64,000 bases of DNA from Glaciimonas sp. CA11.2 (GTDB taxonomy: Bacteria; Pseudomonadota; Gammaproteobacteria; Burkholderiales; Burkholderiaceae_D). The translations under genes and the position numbers were made by a program. The notes below the pieces were generated by a model that saw only the letters and a program-made list of their open reading frames with translations, did no database searches and was not told the DNA's origin. Below, in pieces: positions 48,847 through 58,079 of this stretch (positions are counted from its first letter, which is position 1; each line of letters begins with the position of its first letter). The DNA is taken from NCBI RefSeq assembly GCF_034314045.1, contig NZ_JAVIWL010000001.1:930001-994000 (forward strand), in the 5' to 3' direction.

Positions 48847-49803
48847 CTAAGCTTTCCGCTGCACAATCAAATCTGCCAATTCACGCAGGCGACGGGCTTT
48901 ATTTCCAAAGGGCGCAATCGCCGCGTGAGCGTCGTTACGCAACTTATCTGCCAATACCTGCGATTCCGTCAACCCGATGATCGATACATAGGTTGGTTTA
49001 TTATTCGCTGCGTCCTTGCCCGCTGTCTTGCCTAAAGTTGCTGAATCGGCAGTCGCATCAAGGATATCGTCGACCACCTGAAACGCCAACCCAATCGCCG
49101 TACCGTATGCTTCTAATGCTTGCACTTCCGTAAACGATAACGTCTTGCCGCTGGTGGCCCCCAATAGGACTGAGGCGCGTAGTAAGGCGCCGGTCTTCAA
49201 TCGATGCATCAACTCCAGCGCATCCAGAGATAGCTGCAAACCGACACTATCCAAATCAATTGCCTGACCGCCGCACATACCGAAAGACCCGGACGCCGCC
49301 GCCAGCAAGCGCAACATCATCATCTGGCGCACCGGATCAACAGTCTCGACATTGGCAGACAACACAATAAACGCTTGCGACTGCAATGCATCGCCAACTA
49401 ATAATGCGGTTGGTTCATCATATTGCACATGCACGGTCGGTTTACCGCGGCGTAGTGCGTCGTCGTCCATACACGGCATATCGTCATGCACCAGCGAATA
49501 CGCATGAATCATTTCGACTGCTGCTGCTGCGCGTTCCAACATAGGTTGAGGTGCTCCGAACAGCTCACCAGCCGCGAATACCAAAAGAGGCCGTATCCGC
49601 TTGCCGCCATCTAAAACCGCATAACGCATAGCCTGGTGCAAGCGTACCGGAACATCCGTAGGCAAGGGCAAAAATGTTGTCAATGCAGCTTCAGTTACTG
49701 ACTGAATCTGCCGCATCCATTCAGAAAACCCAGCAATATCATCCGGCACTCCAATTGCGTGAAGCGACTCTATAGCTTCCGTCGTATTGTCAGCACCCGT
49801 CAT
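48847..49803 (-). CDS. ispA: Farnesyl/geranyl diphosphate synthase
   Basis: IspA joins isopentenyl and dimethylallyl units into geranyl and farnesyl diphosphate for ubiquinone and undecaprenol. The 318-residue product has the first aspartate-rich motif [20 protein letters not shown] near residue 112 and the second [13 protein letters not shown] near 245, with [15 protein letters not shown] near 72. Its ATG overlaps the xseB stop (ATGA) and dxs starts 4 bp after it. The N-terminal ~45 residues are longer than in E. coli. Confidence 0.96.
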   Translation of the reverse strand: MTGADNTTEAIESLHAIGVPDDIAGFSEWMRQIQSVTEAALTTFLPLPTDVPVRLHQAMRYAVLDGGKRIRPLLVFAAGELFGAPQPMLERAAAAVEMIHAYSLVHDDMPCMDDDALRRGKPTVHVQYDEPTALLVGDALQSQAFIVLSANVETVDPVRQMMMLRLLAAASGSFGMCGGQAIDLDSVGLQLSLDALELMHRLKTGALLRASVLLGATSGKTLSFTEVQALEAYGTAIGLAFQVVDDILDATADSATLGKTAGKDAANNKPTYVSIIGLTESQVLADKLRNDAHAAIAPFGNKARRLRELADLIVQRKA

Positions 49804-50060
49804 GCATCGCTTCCATCGGACTGATCAGCGGGCGCGGCGAAAGGTTTCAACATATCTCCCTCCAGAACTTTTACCTGACTATCAACTTTATCGAGTTGTA
49901 CTGCGCAAAATTTAACCAGTTCTGAGCCGCGTTTATAAGCCGCTACCGACGCCTCCAACGGTAACTCACCGGCTTCCATCTGGGCAACAAGTTGCTCCAA
50001 TTCAGCCATTGCCTGTTCAAATGATGCCGGATTACTGGCAGAAAGTGCGTTCTTTGCCAT
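49800..50060 (-). CDS. xseB: Exodeoxyribonuclease VII small subunit
   Basis: XseB binds the large XseA subunit to form exonuclease VII, which degrades single-stranded DNA. I start it at the ATG at 50060 (MAKNALSASNPASF), giving 86 residues; the open frame extends 13 codons further. FEQAMAELEQLVAQMEAGELPLEASVAAYKRGSELVKFCAVQLDKVDSQVKVL covers the diagnostic three-helix region. It overlaps ispA by the ATGA junction, an arrangement kept across proteobacteria; xseA is not here. Confidence 0.94.
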   Translation of the reverse strand: MAKNALSASNPASFEQAMAELEQLVAQMEAGELPLEASVAAYKRGSELVKFCAVQLDKVDSQVKVLEGDMLKPFAAPADQSDGSDA

Positions 50061-50447
50061 AATTGTTAAAGCCTGTTCAAAATAATGTTGCCTTACCATC
50101 AGTCATTGGCCAGCCTGCACGGTGTCGTCGTTGATCTGAATCAATACCAAGCCGAGCACTGCAGATGGTAACGCCTGATTGCGGGGAAGCAAAAGCTAAA
50201 GTCAGAAACTCTAGGCGAGTGCTTAATTGTGGTGTCCGCTATTTTAGTGCAAACAGTTATAACCCGTTGAATTTCTGAGGGATTATCCGGCAATTTATGG
50301 TCAAATAGAGAAAAGCAAGTCTAGCTGTGGCATAATAGTAGGTTATGTCCGAAACTTCCGCTTCATATTAATTTTATATTATTTGAATACAGATTTTTAC
50401 GGATTCTTTCTCTCTTAGGTTGGTGCAGATTAATTTGGGGGACGGGA
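50061..50447. promoter_or_regulatory. Divergent spacer between xseB and the Rieske oxygenase gene
   Basis: This 387-bp non-coding spacer carries promoters for both directions. The best rightward signal is an extended -10 TGGCATAAT at 50328-50336, about 110 bp before the oxygenase start, with no good -35. A GGGGGACGGG Shine-Dalgarno-like stretch precedes the oxygenase ATG. No coding frame is seen. Confidence 0.4.
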
Positions 50448-51566
50448 ATGTCCGATCTGGCTATTTTTGCCACGCTGGCGCGGTCTGATGCGCAACTTCC
50501 AGTCGACGTCTATTTTGACGAAACACTGTTAAAACGCGAAATACAACAGCTATTTCAAAGTGGTCCACGTTATGTTGGCCACGAGTTAATGGTACCCAAT
50601 GTTGGCGATTACGCCACAATGGCATCCGAAAATGAAGGCCGCATGTTAGTGCGCAATCCTGAGGGCATTGTGCTAGTTTCTAACGTCTGTCGTCATCGTC
50701 AAGCGAAGATGCTCGACGGTCATGGCAACGCCCGCACTATCGTCTGTCCGCTACATCGCTGGACTTATGACCTCAAAGGTGAACTCATCGGAGCGCCGCA
50801 TTTCGGCGAAACTCCATGTATGAACCTGTCTCAAACACCGCTGCAAAGCTGGAACGGCTTACTGTTTGAAGAAAACGGCTTTAATGTCGGGGAAAAACTC
50901 AACAAGTTAGGGGTGTCGAAAGACCTTGATTTCAGCAACTATTTGTTTGATCACGTTGAAGTGCATGAATGCGATTACAACTGGAAAACTTTTATTGAGG
51001 TTTATCTGGAGGATTATCACGTTGAGCCGTTTCACCCCGGATTGGGTAGTTTTGTCAGTTGCGACGATCTCACGTGGGAATTCAGCAAGGATTACAGCGT
51101 ACAAACAGTCGGTGTCAATCATGGTCTGGCAAAATCCGGATCACCGGCTTACAAAAAATGGCAAGAACAGGTTCTCAAATTTGGCAACGGCAAACCACCA
51201 AAATTCGGTGCAATTTGGCTAACAATATATCCAAACATCATGGTCGAATGGTATCCCCACGTATTGGTGGTATCCACTTTGTGGCCAAGGGGGCCTCAAA
51301 AGACAACGAATGTGGTTGAGTTCTACTACCCTGAAGAAATCGCGTTATTCGAGCGCGAAATGGTAGAGGCCGAACGCGCTGCATACATGGAAACCTGTGT
51401 CGAAGATGATGAAATTGCGCTACGCATGGACGCTGGCCGCAGTATTTTAATGGCGCGAGGCGTAAGCGAAGTCGGGCCATATCAATCACCGATGGAGGAT
51501 GGTATGCAGCATTTCCACGAATGGTATCGCAGCCAGATGGACCTACCAAAAACTAACGTCGACTAA
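50448..51566 (+). CDS. Rieske non-heme iron oxygenase, alpha subunit
   Basis: A 372-residue aromatic-ring-hydroxylase-type oxygenase. The Rieske 2Fe-2S ligands are C81-x-H83 (VCRHRQ) and C100-x2-H103 (CPLHRW). The catalytic iron histidines are H191 and H196 in EDYHVEPFHPGLG; the expected distal aspartate is not fixed by eye. The pattern suits choline/carnitine/stachydrine-type oxygenases as much as aromatic ones. No reductase, ferredoxin or beta subunit is in the window, so electrons come from elsewhere. It is divergent from xseB-ispA-dxs and followed by a hairpin terminator; substrate unknown. Confidence 0.85.
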   Translation: MSDLAIFATLARSDAQLPVDVYFDETLLKREIQQLFQSGPRYVGHELMVPNVGDYATMASENEGRMLVRNPEGIVLVSNVCRHRQAKMLDGHGNARTIVCPLHRWTYDLKGELIGAPHFGETPCMNLSQTPLQSWNGLLFEENGFNVGEKLNKLGVSKDLDFSNYLFDHVEVHECDYNWKTFIEVYLEDYHVEPFHPGLGSFVSCDDLTWEFSKDYSVQTVGVNHGLAKSGSPAYKKWQEQVLKFGNGKPPKFGAIWLTIYPNIMVEWYPHVLVVSTLWPRGPQKTTNVVEFYYPEEIALFEREMVEAERAAYMETCVEDDEIALRMDAGRSILMARGVSEVGPYQSPMEDGMQHFHEWYRSQMDLPKTNVD

Positions 51567-52073
51567 CACCCGCTGATCAATTACTTTAATCTGTACGACT
51601 TCGAAAAATCAGTCGTTCAGATTCATTCTTCTCTTCCTTTCTTCTCCCTCGTTTTTGAATTATCGCTCGTACTCCCGCGCTTTTCAACTTGATTATGGCT
51701 GAAACACCATCAAATTTGTTCCTCGCAGCGATAAGTGCGCCATCAAAGATTAGCAGCGCTTTGTGGCATTTAGTCCGCATCAACTGCGACATTTACTGAG
51801 ATAGTTGCTTTATCTTATTTTCCAAGTTTGATGATTTTTTTGTAATCCCCTTTATGTGGTCGCTACCGCCATTAATTATCAACGGCTGATCGACAACAAC
51901 GCTCTATAATTAAAGTGAACATTCTCGACTGCTAAATCGCTTATCGCCTCAAAAGCGAGCGATAAACCAAGTATCAAATGTGAGATTGAATTTCAAGGCA
52001 CTATTGCGAACTTAAATGGCAAGCTTGGGTACAATATACTCGCTGCTACATGCAAGAACTACAGGAGATCGCT
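51567..52073. other. Spacer between the Rieske oxygenase and sulfurtransferase genes
   Basis: A 507-bp stretch. Near its start is a likely terminator of the oxygenase gene (51588-51623). A 68-codon minus-strand frame (51586-51792) has no Shine-Dalgarno sequence and overlaps that terminator; I do not call it. The remainder is A/T-rich and should hold the promoter of the sulfurtransferase gene, but no clear boxes were fixed. Confidence 0.35.
51588..51623 (+). terminator. Probable terminator of the Rieske oxygenase gene
   Basis: AATCTGTACGACT and AGTCGTTCAGATT pair over 13 bp with one mismatch around a 10-nt loop. A pyrimidine-rich tract (CATTCTTCTCTTCC) follows, 22 bp after the gene's stop begins the stem. 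Confidence 0.5.
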
Positions 52074-52940
52074 ATGCCAAACAAACATCCTTACACCACG
52101 CTGATTTCAGCTGCCAACCTGTTGCAAAATGCGCCGCAAGCGAACTGGGTCATAATCGATTGCCGTCACGATTTGGCCGATCTGGATGCTGGCCGCGCAG
52201 CCTATACTTCTGGCCATATTCCTATGGCGCAATTCGCGCATCTCGATCAAGATTTATCTGGTGCCAAGCTAGCTGCAGATGGCGTTTTCAAAGGACGCCA
52301 TCCGTTACCAGAACAAGATGCCCTGATCGCGACTTTGCGCCAATGGGGTATCAATGACGATACGCAGGTCGTTGCTTACGATGCGCAAGGCGGCATCTTT
52401 GCTGCGCGACTTTGGTGGCTGCTGCGCTCAATTGGTCATGCCTCCGTAGCGGTGCTTGATGGTGGATTAGCGGCTTGGCTAGCAGAAGGGCAAACGCTAT
52501 CAACCACAGTCACTACAAACGTGAAGGGTACTATCAGCATCAAACCCGCGTTAGTCACCAACGTTGATGCGCAGGATGTTTTAAATAATTTAACCAATCC
52601 ACAACGTACTGTGGTCGATGCCCGCGCACCGGACCGCTTCCGTGGCGAAAACGAGACCATAGACCCCATCGGCGGTCATATTCCTGGTGCAAAAAATCGC
52701 TTCTTTAAAAATAATTTACAAGCCGATGGACGCTTTAAACCGGGTCATCAACTGCACGAAGAGTTTAGTAACATTATCAGTGCATCCCAGGCTGCAGTGA
52801 TGCAATGCGGATCTGGCGTAACTGCATGTCACAACTTGCTGGCTTTGGAAATTGCTGGCTTGCACGGCGCAGCGTTGTATCCTGGATCGTGGAGCGAATG
52901 GTGCGCAGATCCAAGTCGCCCGATTGCCACCGGTGCTTGA
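52074..52940 (+). CDS. sseA: 3-mercaptopyruvate sulfurtransferase (rhodanese family)
   Basis: A 288-residue two-domain rhodanese that transfers sulfur from 3-mercaptopyruvate, or less well thiosulfate, to thiol acceptors or cyanide. The ATG at 52074 has AGGAG 7 nt upstream. The active-site loop is CGSGVTACH with C245 as the persulfide cysteine; CGSGVTA is the mercaptopyruvate type, whereas thiosulfate enzymes have CRKGVTA. Other landmarks are the N-terminal IIDCRHDLADLDAGRAAYTSGHIPMA and VVDARAPDRFRGENE. It is monocistronic and convergent with the broken hydrolase. Confidence 0.9.
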   Translation: MPNKHPYTTLISAANLLQNAPQANWVIIDCRHDLADLDAGRAAYTSGHIPMAQFAHLDQDLSGAKLAADGVFKGRHPLPEQDALIATLRQWGINDDTQVVAYDAQGGIFAARLWWLLRSIGHASVAVLDGGLAAWLAEGQTLSTTVTTNVKGTISIKPALVTNVDAQDVLNNLTNPQRTVVDARAPDRFRGENETIDPIGGHIPGAKNRFFKNNLQADGRFKPGHQLHEEFSNIISASQAAVMQCGSGVTACHNLLALEIAGLHGAALYPGSWSEWCADPSRPIATGA

Positions 52941-52971
52941 TATTCCTTCCAAACAGCGCTGGCGGTAGTAA

Positions 52972-53020
52972 ATAAAAGAGTGTTTGGTTAGTCGCAAAGG
53001 CAACTGACCTACACACTCTT
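52972..53020 (-). terminator. Terminator of the hydrolase pseudogene
   Basis: AAGAGTGT (52976-52983) pairs with ACACTCTT (53013-53020), and inner arms GGTTAGT/ACTGACC extend the stem. On the minus strand the hairpin is followed by TTATTTA. It lies 62 bp beyond the pseudogene's stop. Confidence 0.5.
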
Positions 53021-53081
53021 CCGACGATGCGCGTCACTCAAATTGCACTACTCTAACGAGAGCAACGCCGTTCAATTCAGC

Positions 53082-53924
53082 TCAACTAACACCGTGGCTT
53101 TTAAACCATTCCAGGGCGCGTTTCCAGCCATCCTTGGCGTCAGCTTCAACATAACTCGAACGATAATCCGCGTTAAACGCGTGGCCTGAGTTTGGATACA
53201 CGACAAAGGTCGATTTGCTGCTGCCCTTTGCAAGTGCAGCCTTCATTTGCTGAATACTATCTTGCGTAATTCCCTCATCTTTGCCGCCATATAAACCGAG
53301 TACCGGCACTTTCAATGCGGCTGCGATATCGACCGGTTGATGGGGATTGAGCGCGCTCTTATCGCCGACCAGACGGCCGTACCATGCCGCTCCCGCTGTG
53401 ACTTTAGGATTGTGGGCACAGTACAATCACGTAATGCGACCGCCCCAACAAAATCCGTTAATGGCAAGCTTATCGATATTTCCACCATTTTCTTTGGCCC
53501 AAGCTACGCAGGCATCCAAATCCCCAAGTACCTGATCGTCCGGCACCTTCGAAATCACTTCTTTTTGCAGTTCCGCAATCGAGGCGAAGGCCGCCGGATT
53601 TCCCTGACGAATAAACAAATCGGGTGCGATAGCCAGATAGCCAAGCTTCGCAAAACGTCGTGCCACGTCCGCGATATGTTCATGTACACCAAAAATTTCG
53701 GAGATTACCAGCACTACCGGCAAGTTGCGCTTACCTTCCGGTTGGGCCCGGTATATTGGCACGGTCAGACCATTGATTTGTACTTCAACAGTACCGGCGG
53801 TCAATCCAATGGTATCGGTCTTAATCACAGTCTGTGCGCAGACCGGCAAAACCGCAGCCGCAAAGCCGGTGCCCAGGGCGGTCTTAATAAAGGTCCTGCG
53901 ATCAACGTCGTCGGATAACCGCAC
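53082..53924 (-). pseudogene. Tat-exported dienelactone-hydrolase family protein, interrupted by one in-frame TGA
   Basis: A 281-codon frame encoding an alpha/beta hydrolase of the dienelactone hydrolase family. It starts at GTG 53924 with AGGA upstream; DRRTFIKTALGTGFAAAVLP is a twin-arginine signal. The nucleophile C159 lies in GFCWGG, the aspartate in YGGKDEG and the histidine in SGHAFNADY, so all three catalytic residues are present. Codon 166 is TGA (53429-53427) where relatives have tryptophan: GGRIT-stop-LYCAHNPK. Everything after it remains in frame to a normal end. A single TGG-to-TGA change, or a sequencing error, explains this. A TTG follows the stop directly and could allow weak reinitiation. 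Confidence 0.8.
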
Positions 53925-54096
53925 TTTTCCTACCAGGCTATCAAAATCATCTTTTCAGTTCGGCACTCAGATTCTCCTAAAAAGTGGTGAAACTATCGTG
54001 GGTCAAGTTGTCGTCGTGAAAGCGATGAAATACACATGGAATTATTTAAAAAACGGTTAAGACTGTCTAACCACGTCTAACTCCTTTGCATGAACT

Positions 54097-54122
54097 GCTC
54101 TCAGCATTTGTACGCTGAGAGC
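54097..54122 (-). terminator. Hairpin after polA
   Basis: GCTCTCAGC and GCTGAGAGC form a perfect 9-bp stem with an 8-nt loop, 58 bp beyond the polA stop. No T-run follows on the minus strand, so its strength as a terminator is doubtful. Confidence 0.4.
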
Positions 54123-54179
54123 GACATCAACACGATACAAACCGTCGCATCGTTCATACAGACTCAATTCAAACCAGCA

Positions 54180-56981
54180 TCAATGTGCTTCATCCCAATT
54201 TTTTCCAACCCCGACTTCGGCAATCAGCGGGACCCGTAACTTTGCTACGCTAGCCATCAGTTCAGGCAACTTTACGCGAACTAATTCCAACTCTTCTTGC
54301 GGCACTTCAAGCACCAATTCATCATGGACCTGCATCACCATTTTGGATTTTAGCTGTTCTGCCTCAAGCCAGCCCTGCACGGCAATCATGGACAACTTAA
54401 TCAAGTCGGCAGCGGTGCCTTGCATCGGTGCGTTAATCGCAGCGCGCTCTGCACCTTGGCGGCGTGGTCCGTTTGGCGAGTTGATTTCTGGCAACCATAA
54501 ACGACGGCCGAAAACCGTTTCAACGTAACCTTGCGCTTTGGCCTGCAAGCGGGTGTTGTCCATAAACAATTTGACGCCGGAAAAGCGCATAAAATATTTT
54601 TCGATATACATTTGCGCCGCCGCCCGCTCGATACCCAGATTACCTGCCAGACCGAACGCGCTCATGCCATAAATCAAACCGAAGTTAATCACCTTGGCGT
54701 AACGACGCTGCTCGCTACTGACATCCGAAGCTGTTACACCGAAAATTTCGGCCCCGGTTGCGCGGTGAATATCAATACCATCAGCAAACGCCCGCAACAT
54801 GTTTTCATCGCCGGAAATGTGCGCCATGATACGTAGTTCAATTTGCGAATAATCAGCCGAGACGATCACGCTATTTTCAGGCGCAACGAACGCCTCCCTG
54901 ATACGACGCCCTTCGGCGGTGCGGATGGGAATGTTTTGTAAATTCGGATCGTTCGAAGCCAATCGCCCCGTCACCGCCACCGCCTGTGCGTAGTTGGTAT
55001 GCACCCGTCCAGTAGACTGATTGACCATTTTCGGCAACTTGTCAGTATAGGTCGACTTCAACTTTGAAAGACTACGATAATCGAGCAAAATCTTCGGTAG
55101 CGGATAGTCTTCCGCTAGCTTTTGCAGTACTTCTTCATCGGTCGACGGTGCACCGGAAGGCGTTTTCTTGATGATTGGTAATTGCAGCTTTTCAAAGAAA
55201 ATTTCTCCCAATTGTTTAGGAGAATTAAGATTGAATGGCTGACCCGCCAGGATATAAGCTTGCTGTTCAATTTCCAACAGGCGTTTACCTATTTCATTCG
55301 ATTGGGTCTTCAACAAACCCGCATCGATCAAGACGCCATTGCGTTCAATTTTTTGTAAAACAACCGCGGTTGGGACTTCGATACTTTCGTAAATAAAACG
55401 CAGCTTTTCGTCGCTCTCAATATGCGGCCACATAGTCTGATGCAAGCGCAAAGTGACGTCAGCATCTTCCGCGGCATATTCAGTGGCACGTGCAATCTCG
55501 ACTTCATCGAAACAAATTTGTGACGCGCCTTTTCCGCAGACCTCTTGAAAAGTAATCGTTTTATGTCCAAGATGGCGCAACGCCATGCTGTCCATGTCAT
55601 GCGGACGGTGGGATTCGAAAACATACGATTCCAGCATCGTATCGTGCTCGATGCCGCGTAGTGTCACGCCTTGATTGGCAAAAATATGACTGTCGTATTT
55701 TAAATTTTGGCCGACTTTTAACTTAATTGGATCTTCCAGCCAGGATTTCATTTTTCCCAATACAAATTCCAACGATAGCTGTTGCGCGCCGTCTTGCGTC
55801 CGATGCGCTACTGGAATATACGCGGCCACGCCTATAGTGCAACTGAGCGAAATACCGACTAATTGTGCAGTCATCGGATCAAGCGAGGTTGTCTCAGTAT
55901 CGACCGAGGTTAATGGCGCATCGGCAATGACGGTCATCCAGTGATCAAGTTGCTGTTCGGTCGTGACGGCCTCATAATTTGTTACCGCCCGCGGAAACAA
56001 ACTACTTTGCCCCAGACTTTCCACTGCCGTCGTGACGGCATCGATCAGGCCGACTTTTTCATCGCCATCCACTTTACTGGTATTTTCTACTTTGGCCGTT
56101 GCAGCCACACTGCTAGCCACACTACTACTAAGCTCACGTAGCCATGTTTTAAAATTGTAACGCGTATAAAGCGAGATCAATGTTTCACTATCTTGCGGCA
56201 AAATAGCCAGTGAATCTGGAAATAAGCCCATGTGTTCGCTAAGATCGCAATCGGTCTTAACGGTAACCAGCGCTTTAGCCTGAGGTAGCCAATCGACCGC
56301 CTTCCGCAGATTTTCGCCCACCGCGCCACCGATGTTTGCGGCATTGGCAATCACTTGATCCACCGTATCGTATTGGGCCAGCCATTTCACCGCGGTTTTC
56401 GGACCAACTTTAGAGACGCCGGGAATATTATCGACCGTATCACCGATCAAGGTCAGGTAGTCAACAATACGGTCTGGGGGAACGCCAAATTTGGCAATTA
56501 CCCCCGGCGGATCCAATTTCTCATTATTCATCGTGTTAATCAGTGTCACGTGCTGATTAACCAGTTGCGCCAGGTCCTTGTCGCCGGTGGAAACCACCGC
56601 GGTCATCCCGTGCGCGACCGCCTGAACTGTCAAGGTACCGATGACATCGTCGGCTTCAACACCTTCAACCATTAAAATAGGCCATCCCATAGCGCGCACT
56701 GCAGCGTGAATAGGCGTAATCTGTTTAACTAGGTCTTCCGGCATTGAAGCGCGTGTAGCCTTGTACTCGGTATACATATCGTCACGAAACGTTTTCCCTT
56801 TTGCATCGAACACGCAGGCAATGTAAGCTGCAGGGTAATCAAGACGTAAACGACGAAGCATATTTAAAATACCGTACAACGCGCCGGTCGGCTCGTTGTC
56901 GGCATTGCGCATATCGGGCAGAGCATGAAAAGCCCGATAAAGGTAACTGGAACCATCAACTAACAGCAGGGTTTTTTGCAT
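54180..56981 (-). CDS. polA: DNA polymerase I
   Basis: PolA fills repair gaps and removes Okazaki primers. The ATG at 56981 (MQKTLLLVDGSSYLYRAFHALPD) gives 933 residues. Three domains are visible: 5'-3' exonuclease (about 1-300; GVEADDVIGTL, STGDKDLAQLV), 3'-5' exonuclease-like (about 350-530; SVDTETTSLDPM keeps the DxE pair) and polymerase (about 560-933; SADYSQIELRIMAHISGD motif A, RRYAKVINFGLIYGMSAFGL helix O, QVHDELVLEVP motif C). Its first base directly abuts the start of the divergent LOG gene, and no Shine-Dalgarno sequence is evident. Confidence 0.97.
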   Translation of the reverse strand: MQKTLLLVDGSSYLYRAFHALPDMRNADNEPTGALYGILNMLRRLRLDYPAAYIACVFDAKGKTFRDDMYTEYKATRASMPEDLVKQITPIHAAVRAMGWPILMVEGVEADDVIGTLTVQAVAHGMTAVVSTGDKDLAQLVNQHVTLINTMNNEKLDPPGVIAKFGVPPDRIVDYLTLIGDTVDNIPGVSKVGPKTAVKWLAQYDTVDQVIANAANIGGAVGENLRKAVDWLPQAKALVTVKTDCDLSEHMGLFPDSLAILPQDSETLISLYTRYNFKTWLRELSSSVASSVAATAKVENTSKVDGDEKVGLIDAVTTAVESLGQSSLFPRAVTNYEAVTTEQQLDHWMTVIADAPLTSVDTETTSLDPMTAQLVGISLSCTIGVAAYIPVAHRTQDGAQQLSLEFVLGKMKSWLEDPIKLKVGQNLKYDSHIFANQGVTLRGIEHDTMLESYVFESHRPHDMDSMALRHLGHKTITFQEVCGKGASQICFDEVEIARATEYAAEDADVTLRLHQTMWPHIESDEKLRFIYESIEVPTAVVLQKIERNGVLIDAGLLKTQSNEIGKRLLEIEQQAYILAGQPFNLNSPKQLGEIFFEKLQLPIIKKTPSGAPSTDEEVLQKLAEDYPLPKILLDYRSLSKLKSTYTDKLPKMVNQSTGRVHTNYAQAVAVTGRLASNDPNLQNIPIRTAEGRRIREAFVAPENSVIVSADYSQIELRIMAHISGDENMLRAFADGIDIHRATGAEIFGVTASDVSSEQRRYAKVINFGLIYGMSAFGLAGNLGIERAAAQMYIEKYFMRFSGVKLFMDNTRLQAKAQGYVETVFGRRLWLPEINSPNGPRRQGAERAAINAPMQGTAADLIKLSMIAVQGWLEAEQLKSKMVMQVHDELVLEVPQEELELVRVKLPELMASVAKLRVPLIAEVGVGKNWDEAH

Positions 56982-57734
56982 ATGGAATCGAACTTGAACG
57001 GAAAAAATGTACCGCGGTTGCGGCAAGTGACGGACATCGAACGTGCTACCTCCAAGAAGGCGCGCGAATCATGGCATATGTTCACAATTATGGCAGAGTT
57101 TATCGAGTCGACCGAACGTCTGTCTGAGTTACATCCTGCAGTCTCCATCTTTGGCTCGGCGCGGATTAAAGAAGATAACCCGTATTACGAACAATGTTCG
57201 GATATTGCACGACGCTTTTCGGACGCTGGATTCGCGGTTATTTCAGGCGGCGGTCCTGGTTTGATGGAAGCGGCCAATAAGGGCGCGTTTGAAGGAAAGT
57301 CACCCTCGATTGGCCTCAATATTGAGCTACCACACGAGCAAAGCAGTAATAAGTGGCAAGATATTTCGTTAAGTTTCCGCCACTTTTTTGCGCGTAAGGT
57401 TGCCTTCGTACGGCATGCGGATGCCTATATCGTATTACCCGGCGGCTTTGGCACCATGGATGAGCTAACCGAGGTCCTGACCTTGATTCAGACCGGGAAA
57501 TGTCGAAAGATTCCGATCATTTTAGTCGGCAGTACGTTCTGGGAAGGCCTGCTGGAGTGGTTCCGTACGACGTTGGTTACCACTGGAATGATCGGCGCAA
57601 AAGACCTTGATCTGATTCAGGTTATCGACGATCCTGCGCTGATTGTAGATGCCGTCTTCGACTTTTATGACAAAGGTGAAACATCGCTGGCAGATTCTGT
57701 AGACCGTCATACCGACACCGGCGCATTGTTGTAA
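56982..57734 (+). CDS. LOG-family (TIGR00730) nucleotide phosphoribohydrolase-like protein
   Basis: A 250-residue Rossmann-fold protein of the LOG family, whose characterised members hydrolyse nucleoside monophosphates (cytokinin-activating or purine 5'-nucleotidase activity). The signature PGGFGTMDELTEVLTLIQ is near residue 155, and VISGGGPGLMEAANKGA near 85 binds phosphate. The ATG at 56982 follows GCAGGG by ten nt and abuts the polA ATG (CAT|ATG) on the other strand. An in-frame TTG six nt upstream would overlap polA. Its substrate is unknown. Confidence 0.88.
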   Translation: MESNLNGKNVPRLRQVTDIERATSKKARESWHMFTIMAEFIESTERLSELHPAVSIFGSARIKEDNPYYEQCSDIARRFSDAGFAVISGGGPGLMEAANKGAFEGKSPSIGLNIELPHEQSSNKWQDISLSFRHFFARKVAFVRHADAYIVLPGGFGTMDELTEVLTLIQTGKCRKIPIILVGSTFWEGLLEWFRTTLVTTGMIGAKDLDLIQVIDDPALIVDAVFDFYDKGETSLADSVDRHTDTGALL

Positions 57735-58079
57735 TTTTTACCCGCACTACAACGGGATCGACATATAAAGTGTCGGTCCTGCCTATGGCCAGGATAGCTG
57801 GATTTGGACGATTTCGTCCGATTCCTATTGGCTTCGCTTAAACAAGATTAAGCGCTGACTTTCCAGCCTGCCGGTCGACAGCGTTGCGCTATGAATGGCA
57901 GTGACATCGCCAAGCAACAACAACAGCCCCAAAAAGGTGCGATTTATCTGTGCTAATTGGGCTTGATCTACGACTTGTGCCCTATCGTTACGGCCGGTTT
58001 GCTACAATGGAACCATTGCATCTAACTAGATTTTTTTACTAGTTCGATACCAACGAACAACTATGGCATCCAAAAAACC
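57735..58079. other. Spacer between the LOG gene and the DUF2782 gene
   Basis: A 345-bp spacer. A hairpin GGATCGACA (57755-57763) / TGTCGGTCC (57771-57779), with one G-T pair, lies just after the LOG stop and may end that message, though no T-run follows. A perfect GGACGA-TT-TCGTCC repeat lies near 57807-57820. Just before the next gene a six-codon frame (MASKKP, 58063-58083) ends by overlapping the next ATG. Confidence 0.35.

Noticed and set aside
51586..51792. 68-codon minus-strand frame
   Set aside because: Overlaps a likely terminator, no ribosome-binding site and no recognisable product.
53427..53429. TGA in the hydrolase read as selenocysteine
   Set aside because: The catalytic cysteine C159 is intact and the TGA sits at a tryptophan position outside the active site; no reason for selenocysteine.
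53337..53918. 193-codon plus-strand frame antisense to the hydrolase pseudogene
   Set aside because: The minus strand carries clear hydrolase motifs on both sides of the stop; the plus frame has none.
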